DNA from: SFWF01 sp045537915
GTDB lineage: Bacteria > Bacillota > Clostridia > Oscillospirales > Acutalibacteraceae
Assembly: GCA_045537915.1 (NCBI GenBank)
Contig: JAZSQK010000010.1
Span: 1 to 64,000, forward strand
DNA: 64,000 nucleotides
Direction of reading: 5' to 3'
The notes under the pieces were generated by a model. It saw only the letters and a list, made by a program, of their open reading frames with translations. It was not told where the DNA came from and did not search any database. How positions within the stretch are numbered: the first letter of the stretch is position 1; every line of letters begins with the position of its first letter. A program made the position numbers and the translations under genes. This document shows, piece after piece, positions 51,140 to 58,409 of the stretch.

Positions 51140-51499
51140 ATGAGTGATTTTAGTAAGGAGGATTTTGAGCGGATGAAGCAGACGGCGGCAGAGCAGGTAA
51201 TGCAGATGCACAAAAACCGTCCCGATATGCCTCCATTTCCAAGCTTTGTCCGTGTGCCGACAAAGGACTCTCGCCCTTCTGAAAATTCCCCTTCGCCCTC
51301 TAACCATAGCGCATCGCAACAGAATGTAACCACCTCGGCTGTGCAAAAAAGCAGACTCAATTCCCTTTTAAAATACATAAATCTGCCCGAACTTGCAAAG
51401 AACAATGACTCTCTTCTGCTTTTGGGGCTGATTTTTCTTCTTTCTTCGGAATCGGCAGACGAAAAGCTTATTCTGGCTCTTGCATATATTTTACTTTAA
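51140..51499 (+). CDS. Small protein of unknown function with hydrophobic C-terminus (third of three)
   Basis: The 119 residues have a charged N-terminal part (SDFSKEDFERMKQTAAEQV), a Ser/Pro-rich low-complexity linker (about 35-70), then a Leu-rich hydrophobic end (NDSLLLLGLIFLLSSESADEKLILALAYILL-type pattern) that could be a short hairpin membrane anchor. GGAGG is ten bases upstream of the ATG. I do not recognise it. A protein-scaffold or membrane-peripheral role would fit the composition. Confidence 0.65.
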   Translation: MSDFSKEDFERMKQTAAEQVMQMHKNRPDMPPFPSFVRVPTKDSRPSENSPSPSNHSASQQNVTTSAVQKSRLNSLLKYINLPELAKNNDSLLLLGLIFLLSSESADEKLILALAYILL

Positions 51500-51808
51500 A
51501 TGATTTTTTTCTTAAAAATTGTAGCCCGAAAGCGCTTATAAACGGCGCTGAAAAGGTTACAATTTTTTATCTTTTCCGACAAAAAATAAATCTTATGTAA
51601 ACAGATAAAACCTTTAAAGTTATTAAGGTTTTCCACCGTTTAATTAACATTTTCGAGCTTAAAAGCCGATAATATGGCTGATTTTTTTCTAAATATGTTA
51701 ATAACTCGGTTAATAATGTTAAAAAATTCAACTTTTCAAAAGGTAATATAAAAACATTATGTAAAGCTATTAAGGTTTTGCGACGTCTTGACATTGACTA
51801 CAAAAGCA
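51500..51808. other. AT-rich intergenic stretch with imperfect direct repeats
   Basis: No gene seen. AAAAATTGTA (51514-51523) and TACAATTTTT (51558-51567), enclosing AAGCGC/GGCGCT-like pairs, may form a terminator for the three small genes. A 24-base block occurs twice (51616-51639 and 51763-51786, 20 of 24 identical, core ATTAAGGTTTT). Confidence 0.4.
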
Positions 51809-51837
51809 TTTACTTTCCTTTTATTTTAATGTATAAT
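51809..51837 (+). promoter_or_regulatory. Promoter of the DUF4358 lipoprotein gene
   Basis: TTTACT (51809-51814), a 17-base spacer and TATAAT (51832-51837). A consensus-like TTGACA also occurs about 20 bases further upstream. Confidence 0.6.
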
Positions 51838-51877
51838 CTTTTTGGCGTCTACAAAAGGTCATTTAGGATGTGAAAAG

Positions 51878-52360
51878 ATGAAATTACTGATTCGGTCCGG
51901 CGCTCTGTTAGTACTTCTTTGTTGTTTGGTTATCACAACGGTCGGTTGTTCTTCCGATAGCAATCTCAGCGCAAAGACCATTGCGAACGAAATTAAAAGC
52001 TACTCTGCCGATACAATTTCCTGGCAGGAGCTTTCGGCAACCCAGTTATCCTCTTACTTCGGTTTTACCGATGAGAATGTTGACGAGTACACAGTATATG
52101 TAAACGGTGCAGACGACCATTTTGACATAATTGCCGCAGTGAGACCGGCACAGAGTGAGGATCATTCTAAAATAGTAGAGGGCTTTACCTTTGCGGTCAA
52201 CAATGCTTCGGCAAATTACAAGGCATCAAACACTACAGAATATAAAAAAATTTCCTCCGCTCTTATAAAAGAGGCCGACGGAATTCTTATTCTGGTTGCG
52301 CTGGATAGTTATGATTTGGTTAACGCCTATCTTAATGAAATCGGAGCTAAAAATCCTTGA
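51878..52360 (+). CDS. DUF4358-type lipoprotein
   Basis: A 160-residue exported protein with a lipoprotein signal peptide (lipobox TVGC, Cys about residue 24). The mature part matches the clostridial DUF4358 pattern: KTIANEIKSYS, YFGFTDENVDEYTVYVN, DIIAAVRP. Function unknown; such proteins are common in gut Clostridia. The ATG at 51878 has AGGATG upstream. A terminator follows. Confidence 0.8.
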   Translation: MKLLIRSGALLVLLCCLVITTVGCSSDSNLSAKTIANEIKSYSADTISWQELSATQLSSYFGFTDENVDEYTVYVNGADDHFDIIAAVRPAQSEDHSKIVEGFTFAVNNASANYKASNTTEYKKISSALIKEADGILILVALDSYDLVNAYLNEIGAKNP

Positions 52361-52373
52361 TTTATTTAAAGTA

Positions 52374-52403
52374 AAAAGTGTGTGGATTTCTCCACACACT
52401 TTT
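52374..52403. terminator. Bidirectional terminator between the lipoprotein gene and luxS
   Basis: AAAAGTGTGTGGA and TCCACACACTTTT pair around TTTC. Confidence 0.9.
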
Positions 52404-52865
52404 TTAATCTTTATATTTTAAATCCTCTGTTTGCCAGTTTTCGAGTACTCCTGCCATTTCGGCGGCTATCCGTCTTGCGCCCTCAAGGTCGTGCTCTTTG
52501 TAATTTCCACACTCGGCAGCCGTAGCTCCGGGTATCTCGCCCTCGAAATCTGCCGCAAACTCCATAGACTGTCTTACTATTTCAATGGCTCTTTTGTAAG
52601 AAACAGTATCTCGGGTAAGAAAATAAAATCCCGTTCTGCAACCCATCGGCCCAACATATATTACCGATTCTGCCTCAGCGGTGTTTCTCGCATAGGTCGC
52701 AAAAAGGTGCTCTAATGTATGGGCGGCGGCAATCGGCAGATAATCATTATTGTTAGGTTTTTTCATTCTTATATCATAGGTTATGATATCTCCGTCTATT
52801 CTTGATATATACATACCCTTATCGAGTGTATCGTGGTTGACGGTGAAACTTGCTATCTTTTTCAT
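52404..52865 (-). CDS. luxS: S-ribosylhomocysteine lyase LuxS
   Basis: Cleaves S-ribosylhomocysteine to homocysteine and the AI-2 precursor DPD. The 153 residues contain the metal motif HTLEHLFATYARN, the catalytic Cys in GPMGCRTGFY and the third metal ligand region CGNYKEHDLEGAR. The ATG at 52865 (MKKIASFTVNHD) has AGGAG upstream and gives the normal length. Nearest genes have no methionine-cycle role. Confidence 0.95.
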   Translation of the reverse strand: MKKIASFTVNHDTLDKGMYISRIDGDIITYDIRMKKPNNNDYLPIAAAHTLEHLFATYARNTAEAESVIYVGPMGCRTGFYFLTRDTVSYKRAIEIVRQSMEFAADFEGEIPGATAAECGNYKEHDLEGARRIAAEMAGVLENWQTEDLKYKD

Positions 52866-52896
52866 AAGCGCTCCTAATCGTTGTTCACTAAATTTT

Positions 52897-52925
52897 ATTG
52901 TATCATAAATTAGTTTCAATGTAAA
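52897..52925 (-). promoter_or_regulatory. Promoter of luxS
   Basis: TTTACA (52920-52925), a 17-base spacer and TACAAT (52897-52902) on the minus strand. Confidence 0.65.
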
Positions 52926-52970
52926 GTTTTCATTTTTTGAATATTTTTCACAAAAGTTTTTAACTTTTAC

Positions 52971-52999
52971 TTGACAAATTGTGAATTATGTGGTATATT
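52971..52999 (+). promoter_or_regulatory. Strong promoter of the orphan RNA
   Basis: Consensus TTGACA (52971-52976), a 17-base spacer and TATATT (52994-52999). No coding gene follows before the terminator at 53239-53268. Confidence 0.85.
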
Positions 53000-53005
53000 A
53001 AAAAC

Positions 53006-53268
53006 ACAGAAAGAGAGATGAGTGAAAAAAATCTTAGGAAAGGAAAGGACTGATGCCCAGTGATTTGGGGAATCGAACCGAACTTAAAACTTAGAATCTG
53101 AATGAAAGAGGTGAGTCCAAAGTTCTATTAAGTCCATATTCCAAAAAACAGAATATTTCAAACAGGTGAGTCCAATGAAATAGTACCTTTCTTTTAAAAT
53201 AGTGAAAGGAACAACGGTCCAATGTACAAATAAATTTTAACGACTGCGTTTATCGCAGTCGTTTTTTT
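53006..53268 (+). ncRNA. Orphan structured non-coding RNA, about 260 nt
   Basis: A free-standing transcription unit without a credible open reading frame, bounded by a strong promoter and an intrinsic terminator (AACGACTGCG / CGCAGTCGTT, 53239-53263, then T7). Visible structure includes GATT/AATC around TGGGG (53062-53074), GAACTT with AAGTTC (about 53080 and 53120), ATATTC/GAATAT (53137-53157), ATTTCA/TGAAAT (53155-53181, an alternative sharing three bases with the previous stem) and CCTTTC/GAAAGG (53186-53209). The 11-mer GGTGAGTCCAA occurs twice in predicted loops (53110-53120, 53165-53175), with a related GGTCCAATG at 53216-53224. It is not 6S, tmRNA, RNase P or SRP RNA by the motifs I know. 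It could belong to a described clostridial orphan family such as raiA, which I could not check. Confidence 0.7.
53239..53268 (+). terminator. Terminator of the orphan RNA
   Basis: Perfect 10-base stem AACGACTGCG / CGCAGTCGTT with a TTTAT loop and a T run. Confidence 0.92.
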
Positions 53269-53269
53269 G

Positions 53270-53298
53270 TTGCAAACAGTCTGTAAATATGCTATTAT
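53270..53298 (+). promoter_or_regulatory. Promoter of the DUF2752 gene
   Basis: TTGCAA (53270-53275), a 17-base spacer and TATTAT (53293-53298). The expected start of transcription coincides with the ATG at 53305, so the message may be leaderless. Confidence 0.55.
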
Positions 53299-53304
53299 TC
53301 AGAT

Positions 53305-53658
53305 ATGAAAAGAAAGATTAGTTATCCTATACCAAAGCTTTGCTTTTTGGCAGCATTTATCGCTTTAGCGATTATTTTTTATTTTAATAATATCCCCTGT
53401 ATAACCAAGACCGTTACGGGCATTGATTGTATCGGTTGCGGTCTTACCCGAGCCTTTATCTCGCTTTTAAAGCTTGATATTGCCGCTGCTTTTTCCTACC
53501 ACCCTGCCTTCTGGACGGTGCCTATCCTTTTCGCCGAGCTTTTCTTTGATATAAGGCTTTTCGGCAAACCAAAGGTTGACCTTGCGCTTTTAGGTGTTTC
53601 GGTAGCGGCGCTTATCATAACATATATTGTAAGGGTAATCCTTCCTTTAATTTTTTAA
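53305..53658 (+). CDS. DUF2752 membrane protein
   Basis: A 117-residue protein with three membrane segments and the DUF2752 motif: ITKTVTGIDCIGCGLTRAFISLL, with the paired Cys, followed by a helix after SYHPAFW. Function unknown; the family is common in Firmicutes, Bacteroidetes and Planctomycetes, often beside TM2 or zinc-ribbon proteins as here. No Shine-Dalgarno precedes the ATG, which lies about seven bases after the -10 box. Confidence 0.8.
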   Translation: MKRKISYPIPKLCFLAAFIALAIIFYFNNIPCITKTVTGIDCIGCGLTRAFISLLKLDIAAAFSYHPAFWTVPILFAELFFDIRLFGKPKVDLALLGVSVAALIITYIVRVILPLIF

Positions 53659-53677
53659 CTTTTTCGGAGGTTTCTTT

Positions 53678-54112
53678 ATGTATTGCAGAAATTGCGGTAA
53701 GCAAATGAATGAAAATCAGGCTGTTTGCCTTGGTTGCGGAGTATCTAAAGGGGTCGGCTCTTCCCACTGCGCTAATTGCGGAGCCGAGATAAATCCCGCC
53801 GCCGCAATATGCCTTTCCTGTGGTGTTGCGGTTACAAAATCCGCAGGTAAGGATGCAAAATCCAAAATTATAGCTGCGCTTTTTGGGTTTATTCTGGGTG
53901 CATTCGGTGCGCACAACTTCTACCTCGGATATACAGGCAAGGCAATCGCACAGCTTGTGCTTACAATTATTGGCTTTTTGACCTATTGCTTTTATATCGG
54001 TGTTTTCATTATCCTCGGGGTTAGCATCTGGACACTTGTCGAATCGGTAATGATACTAACCGGAAAAATAGCAACCGATGCAAACGGCAATCTGCTCAAA
54101 AACGATTTTTAA
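53678..54112 (+). CDS. Zinc-ribbon TM2-domain membrane protein
   Basis: The 144 residues begin with two zinc-ribbon units (CRNCGKQMNENQAVCLGCG; CANCGAEINPAAAICLSCG), followed by a TM2 domain with two membrane helices (AALFGFILGAFGAHNFYLGYTGKA...). The GAFGAHNFYLG turn is diagnostic of TM2. Function unknown. It follows DUF2752 by 19 bases with GGAGG, so the two are probably co-transcribed. Confidence 0.85.
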   Translation: MYCRNCGKQMNENQAVCLGCGVSKGVGSSHCANCGAEINPAAAICLSCGVAVTKSAGKDAKSKIIAALFGFILGAFGAHNFYLGYTGKAIAQLVLTIIGFLTYCFYIGVFIILGVSIWTLVESVMILTGKIATDANGNLLKNDF

Positions 54113-54128
54113 TCTTAAACAAATATAT

Positions 54129-54156
54129 AACGCCGATAGGAATTCCTATCGGCGTT
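54129..54156. terminator. Bidirectional terminator between the TM2 gene and ddh
   Basis: Perfect 28-base palindrome centred on GAATTC (AACGCCGATAGGAA and its complement), followed by T runs. Confidence 0.88.
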
Positions 54157-54161
54157 TTTCT

Positions 54162-55148
54162 TTAAAGCATTGTTTTACGGAGGGTTTGTCCGTCAAGTGC
54201 ACTCAAATACGCAGGAGGTATATCAAATACCGTTTTACAGCCTATAGCGCCCTCATTTTTCATTCGTACAGCAGCTCTTGCATAGGCTACAATCACACTT
54301 GCCGTAAATTCGGGGTTGGAATCAAGCTTCAGACTATATTCAATAATGTGGTTATTGTTGCCAGAAAGTCCCGTCTTGCCGCTTCTTATAACAAAGCCGC
54401 CGTGGGCAATTCCCGAATGGTCACGGTCAAGCTCCTCTTTAGATATAAAGTGAACAACCGTTTTGTAATCGGCAAAATAGTTGGGCATTGTCTTAATCTC
54501 CCTTTCTATCCTTGCCTTATCTGCTCCGTCTTTTGCGACAACAAAGCATTCTCTTAGATGCTTCTCCCCTGTTTTAAGCTCGGGATTTTTACCGCTTCTG
54601 ACCGCCTCAAGAGCCTCTTCTATCGGTATTGTGTACTGCTTTGCATCAAGAACACCCTCTATTCTGCGAATAGCGTCACTATGTCCCTGGCTTACCCCCT
54701 TGCCCCAAAAGGTATAATCCTTTCCGTCGGGGAGAATTGCCGATGCATAAAGTCTGTTTACCGAAAACATTCCGGGATCCCATCCGCAAGAAATAACGGC
54801 AATATTACCGCCCTTTCTTGCCGCAAAATCTACATTATCAAAATGCTCGGGTATTTTTGCGTGGGTGTCAAAGCTGTCTACAACATTAAAATGCTCTGCA
54901 TAAAGAGGAGTCTGAACAGGAAGGTCGGTTGCACTTCCGCCGCAAAGGATAAGCACATCAATCTCGTCCTTATGCTTTAATGCATCCTCTGCAGAATAAA
55001 CCGGCACACCATCGGTCAGAAGCTTAACTGTTTTTGGATCTCTTCTTGAAAATACGGCAACCAGTTCTAGATCCTCATTCTGCCGCACCGCCGCCTCTAT
55101 GCCACGGCCGAGATTTCCGTATCCCATAATTCCAATTCTTACAGTCAT
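54162..55148 (-). CDS. ddh: meso-Diaminopimelate dehydrogenase
   Basis: NADPH-dependent one-step route from tetrahydrodipicolinate to meso-DAP, for lysine and peptidoglycan. The 328 residues show the Rossmann motif GIMGYGNLGRGIE, AVFSRRDP, the substrate-binding CGWDPGMFSVNRL and GKGVSQGHSDAIRRI. AAAGGATG precedes the ATG. The gene stands alone. This dehydrogenase variant of the DAP pathway is patchily distributed, mainly in Clostridia, Bacteroidetes and some Actinobacteria. Confidence 0.95.
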   Translation of the reverse strand: MTVRIGIMGYGNLGRGIEAAVRQNEDLELVAVFSRRDPKTVKLLTDGVPVYSAEDALKHKDEIDVLILCGGSATDLPVQTPLYAEHFNVVDSFDTHAKIPEHFDNVDFAARKGGNIAVISCGWDPGMFSVNRLYASAILPDGKDYTFWGKGVSQGHSDAIRRIEGVLDAKQYTIPIEEALEAVRSGKNPELKTGEKHLRECFVVAKDGADKARIEREIKTMPNYFADYKTVVHFISKEELDRDHSGIAHGGFVIRSGKTGLSGNNNHIIEYSLKLDSNPEFTASVIVAYARAAVRMKNEGAIGCKTVFDIPPAYLSALDGQTLRKTML

Positions 55149-55183
55149 TAAACATCATCCTTTAAATCAACGTTCACTTTCAT

Positions 55184-55212
55184 ATTATAATACACATTTT
55201 TTAATATTTCCA
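55184..55212 (-). promoter_or_regulatory. Promoter of ddh
   Basis: TATAAT (55184-55189) on the minus strand with a weak TGGAAA (55207-55212) after 17 bases. Confidence 0.5.
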
Positions 55213-55236
55213 CTTTTTTATTATAAAAAGCAAAAA

Positions 55237-55262
55237 AGCTACCGATCGTAAACTCGATAGCT
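55237..55262. terminator. Terminator of the beta-propeller lipoprotein gene
   Basis: AGCTA-CGA and TCG-TAGCT pair with one mismatch around TCGTAAAC; A-rich on the plus side, hence a T run on the minus strand. Confidence 0.7.
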
Positions 55263-55278
55263 CTTTTCAATACTATTA

Positions 55279-56397
55279 TTAACCGACATTCCCGAGAAAA
55301 TGTATATTCAACACCGTCTCGTCTCCGCCTTTATTATCCTGAATTGTAATGATATCTTTGCCGACACTTATCTTCCTGTCATTACAACCATAATCAATGT
55401 GTGCATCAAGCATTTTATATCCCGAGCCGTCCTTTTGATAAATATAGTAATTAGGCTGACGATAAACCAGCAAACACTCACCTGCCATATCCATTGACTG
55501 TCCTCCCACCGGCACCGGATATTCTTCAAGTGTCCTTGTATCGTAAAAATAGTTGGCGGGAATCTTTGTTGCGTCAAAGAAGTCTTTTGTTCCAAGGAAC
55601 ATTATTATTCCATTATTGTAAAATGTGTTGTGGCTGTAGGTATGTGAGGTTTGGTAGCTTGAAATCTTTTTTGTCTCGGTATCATAAAGGAACAAAACGC
55701 CCTTCCCGTCTATGGTTTCATTCCAAACAACCTTGCCCTGTGAGCTCCTTACCGCAAGATTATATAAATGTATGTTCTCCAGTCGGGCTATAACAGATTT
55801 GCTTTTACTTTCACAGTCATATGAATATAATGTTCCGTAAATTAAATCATTTTCGATACCCTCTTCGACAATGTAGTATACAACCCCATCCATTAAAGAC
55901 GGAATTATAACCGAAGCCGCTTGCGGCGTAAAATGCTCAAGCAAAACAGCCTCTTCTGTCTTTAAGTTCATTACATAAACATCACATGCCGCACCCCACG
56001 CCTGTACATCGGTCCATACAAGCCAATTTCCATCACAGCTTATCTGCTGAATATTTGCCTCGTCATAGCTACTGGTAAATAAAAGCTCGGTCTGCTTTGT
56101 ATCTAAATCGTAAGAAACAAGTTGTATGGCGTCTTTATATCCGGTTGGGTTATCCTTTACAGATACCGCCATATACAAGGTCCTCCCGCATAGCTCGGGC
56201 GAAAGTACTTTCTGATATGGAAGGCGCACTTCTAGGAATTTTTCATCTCTTTGAACCTCAGGAAACTGATATTCTACATTCGATATGTTCCCAGATGAAA
56301 TATCATCAATATTATCACTTGTAGAATTGCTGTTGTTTGCCGAACAGGCAGACAGTAGAAAGACAAACGATATAATACAAACCATAATTTTTTTCAT
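55279..56397 (-). CDS. Lipoprotein with predicted beta-propeller repeats
   Basis: The 372 residues start with a lipoprotein signal peptide (lipobox LLSAC, Cys18), a Ser/Asn-rich linker (about 20-40) and a domain of repeated short beta-strand units such as VSYDLDTKQTELLF, VYVMNLKTEEAVLL, LYSYDCESKSKSVI and LYDTETKKISSYQ. These resemble TolB/WD40-like propeller blades. It would lie outside the membrane. Ligand unknown. GGAGG precedes the ATG. Its neighbours share no obvious function. Confidence 0.72.
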   Translation of the reverse strand: MKKIMVCIISFVFLLSACSANNSNSTSDNIDDISSGNISNVEYQFPEVQRDEKFLEVRLPYQKVLSPELCGRTLYMAVSVKDNPTGYKDAIQLVSYDLDTKQTELLFTSSYDEANIQQISCDGNWLVWTDVQAWGAACDVYVMNLKTEEAVLLEHFTPQAASVIIPSLMDGVVYYIVEEGIENDLIYGTLYSYDCESKSKSVIARLENIHLYNLAVRSSQGKVVWNETIDGKGVLFLYDTETKKISSYQTSHTYSHNTFYNNGIIMFLGTKDFFDATKIPANYFYDTRTLEEYPVPVGGQSMDMAGECLLVYRQPNYYIYQKDGSGYKMLDAHIDYGCNDRKISVGKDIITIQDNKGGDETVLNIHFLGNVG

Positions 56398-56518
56398 TAT
56401 TCTGCGCCTCCTCTTATGCGACTACAATATTACGCTATTTTTTTCTTCCTTTTTAAATTCTCATCAGCCCTTTCCTTTATCCATATTATAGCATTTTTAT
56501 AAGCGAATAGCAATGCAT

Positions 56519-56560
56519 AAAGAACCCCCCGAAACCAAAAATGGTTTCGGGGGGTTCTTT
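56519..56560. terminator. Hairpin, terminator-like, duplicated at 58.8 kb
   Basis: AAAGAACCCCCCGAAACC and its complement form an 18-base stem around AAAAAT, followed by TTTTT. The inner 26 bases, loop included, recur at 58806-58831. Confidence 0.75.
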
Positions 56561-56567
56561 TTAATAA

Positions 56568-56750
56568 ATGAAGTATTTTGCCGAGGCAAAATATGAAGTA
56601 ACTCTAAAGAGTTATGATGTATTCCGCTCTTTGCTGAATATGAAGTGAAGTAAATCCCTCATACGCCCGTGGGCGTACTTCATATTGCGATAGCAATACT
56701 TCATATTCCGTATGGGATACTTCATAAATCCCGTAAGGGATTTACTTCAT
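56568..56750. repeat. Array of six hairpins joined by an ATGAAGTA / TACTTCAT linker
   Basis: Six short palindromes (56574-56593, 56600-56613, 56620-56640, 56662-56677, 56684-56697, 56704-56719) and a seventh (56726-56743) differ in sequence but are joined by one conserved 8-mer. It reads ATGAAGTA in the left half (56568, 56593, variant 56614, 56640) and TACTTCAT in the right half (56676, 56697, 56718, 56743). The switch is at the TACGCCC-GT-GGGCGTA hairpin. TGAAGTAAATCCC (56646-56658) can also pair with GGGATTTACTTCA (56737-56749), enclosing three hairpins. No coding potential. It looks like a repetitive intergenic element rather than CRISPR. Confidence 0.75.
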
Positions 56751-56800
56751 TCGCAGCTTTGCCGCAATACAGAGAACCGTCCCCTGTCTTTCCTGTCTTT

Positions 56801-56824
56801 GGGGAGGGCACAGAAATCCTCCCC
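56801..56824. terminator. Possible terminator of the SHOCT protein gene
   Basis: GGGGAGG and CCTCCCC pair around a 10-base loop, just past the stop codon on the minus strand. The flanking T run is poor. The sequence to its left (56770-56800, GAACCGTCCCCTGTC) may be part of the hairpin-array element. Confidence 0.5.
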
Positions 56825-56829
56825 TACAT

Positions 56830-57654
56830 TTATAAATTCAAAAGTTCCTGTTTCTTTTGTTCAAACTCTTCAACAGTGATTATATTATTATCCAAAAGCT
56901 CCTTATATTTTTGAATTTGGGTAAATTTATCATTAGTTTCTTCTGCTATGTTATTGCCAATAGAGTTTATATATTCATATTCTTTTTCAGGAAACCATTT
57001 TTCAAACAATGCATAGGCTGAGTAATCAATGGTTTTTTTAAGAGTTTTTTGGTTTTCTCTATAAAACAGTTCCAAATATCTTTCATCGTGATGCGTTGTG
57101 GACGTGAATGTTTTGACCTCTCTTTTATGATTGCTTCCGATGATTGCTCCAGCGCCTCCTGCTAATATTCCGCCAACAACAGCACCTTTTAAATTAATGC
57201 CTCCACCGCTACTATATGAATCGGTTGAATCCCACTCGCTACCTTTAACAATATAATAATCGATGTCGTTTCTATGGATTTTTATCAATTGAAAATCCAT
57301 TGAATCGGAATATTTTCTTAAATCCGAAATATTTTTACAGAGTTCAAAAGAATTTTCACTAAATGTTTCTTCAGATGGAAAAAAATATAAAATATCATTT
57401 TCAAACCAACAATAAAATTGATTGTTCTCCATATAAATCAAATCACAGTTCAAAGGAATGGAGATGTTTTTTCTAACACTTTCGTATCGTTCAGATAAAT
57501 CGAGCCGTGTTTCGTTTATGGCGTTTTTTCTGATTCTGTTTTGTTCATTTTCAAGTCTTCGCTGCTCATCGGCCTTTTTTTGTTCTGAGATTTGATCAAC
57601 TGCAGCGACTATACCTATTATACAAACGATAATAAGAACTATATACCAACCCAT
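56830..57654 (-). CDS. SHOCT-domain membrane protein
   Basis: The 274 residues start with a membrane segment (2-19) and a charged coiled stretch (22-60). A middle domain of unknown type follows (about 65-150), then a glycine-rich zipper-like hydrophobic segment (GAVVGGILAGGAGAIIG) and a C-terminal SHOCT motif (IQKYKELLDNNIITVEEFEQKK). SHOCT motifs usually end proteins that oligomerise or bind partners; no enzyme function is evident. It is 23 bases downstream of a lipoprotein gene, with GGAGG before the ATG. The region is AT-rich relative to its neighbours, consistent with recent acquisition. Confidence 0.75.
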   Translation of the reverse strand: MGWYIVLIIVCIIGIVAAVDQISEQKKADEQRRLENEQNRIRKNAINETRLDLSERYESVRKNISIPLNCDLIYMENNQFYCWFENDILYFFPSEETFSENSFELCKNISDLRKYSDSMDFQLIKIHRNDIDYYIVKGSEWDSTDSYSSGGGINLKGAVVGGILAGGAGAIIGSNHKREVKTFTSTTHHDERYLELFYRENQKTLKKTIDYSAYALFEKWFPEKEYEYINSIGNNIAEETNDKFTQIQKYKELLDNNIITVEEFEQKKQELLNL

Positions 57655-57677
57655 TTTTAATGGCCTCCTATGTTTTG

Positions 57678-58298
57678 TTAAGTAAGCTGAGGAAAGTTAT
57701 AAAATCCTAAATCATAAAGGCAAATATCAACACTTGCTATTAGAAATGTATCTACTTGACTCATAAGATGATCGGCTTGAGTTATGAACATTTCTCTGCA
57801 TGTTGATTTGTGAGATTCATAATTTATATCTTCGTATTCAATGGAAAATTTGATATCATCTTTTAAAATGCTTTTGTCTATAGTCGCCTTAGCAAGATAG
57901 CCAACGATATCAATTTGCATAGCATAACTGATTTTTAAAGACGATGCGCCATCGACAAAATCCAAAAATATTAACGTTTCTGCTTTATTTAAACTAGTAG
58001 AATAATCGCCTAACAAACTAAATCGAATTTGCCCGTTAGGCTGCAATTGAATGGTTAAACTCTCTGCGATGACGCTAGATAGTACATATGTATATTCATA
58101 GCTTCCGTTGGTAGATGTGTATTTGCCGTTGGTTTTTACGAACTCACAAAGTTGTTCATATGGAGAAGCTTTCGATGGCTCCGAAACCGTTGAGCTTGTA
58201 GAACTTGACGTAACTGATGGTTCCGAACTATTATCAGCGCACCCTATAAGGCATACCAACAATGCAAGAACCAATAATAAACAGGAAACTTTTTTCAT
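57678..58298 (-). CDS. Lipoprotein of unknown function
   Basis: A 206-residue protein with a signal peptide and lipobox (LIGC, Cys about 20), then a Ser/Thr-rich linker (24-44) and a compact domain of about 160 residues with no recognised family. It is first in a two-gene unit with the SHOCT protein. Its promoter contains a palindrome that could be bound by the divergent XRE regulator. AAAGGATT precedes the ATG. Confidence 0.7.
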   Translation of the reverse strand: MKKVSCLLLVLALLVCLIGCADNSSEPSVTSSSTSSTVSEPSKASPYEQLCEFVKTNGKYTSTNGSYEYTYVLSSVIAESLTIQLQPNGQIRFSLLGDYSTSLNKAETLIFLDFVDGASSLKISYAMQIDIVGYLAKATIDKSILKDDIKFSIEYEDINYESHKSTCREMFITQADHLMSQVDTFLIASVDICLYDLGFYNFPQLT

Positions 58299-58343
58299 AT
58301 GAATAATCCTTTCTATTTGTATTAAAATGTTATTAGTTAAATA

Positions 58344-58372
58344 ATTATACTCAATATTTTGAGTATTGTCAA
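58344..58372 (-). promoter_or_regulatory. Promoter with internal operator-like palindrome (lipoprotein-SHOCT unit)
   Basis: Perfect TTGACA (58367-58372) and TATAAT (58344-58349) with a 17-base spacer. The spacer is filled by the inverted repeat TACTCAA-TATT-TTGAGTA (58348-58365), suited to repressor binding between the boxes. Confidence 0.7.
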
Positions 58373-58409
58373 GATGTTAAGTATGATAATATTAAAATGG
58401 TGTTGGAAT

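Noticed and set aside
53006..53268. 6S RNA, tmRNA, RNase P RNA or SRP RNA
   Set aside because: The ends are not complementary as in 6S and tmRNA, no tRNA-like domain or tag frame is seen, and the RNase P and SRP conserved loops are absent.
56568..56750. CRISPR array
   Set aside because: The repeated unit is only eight bases, flips orientation half way, the intervening pieces are self-complementary and of unequal length, and no cas gene is present.
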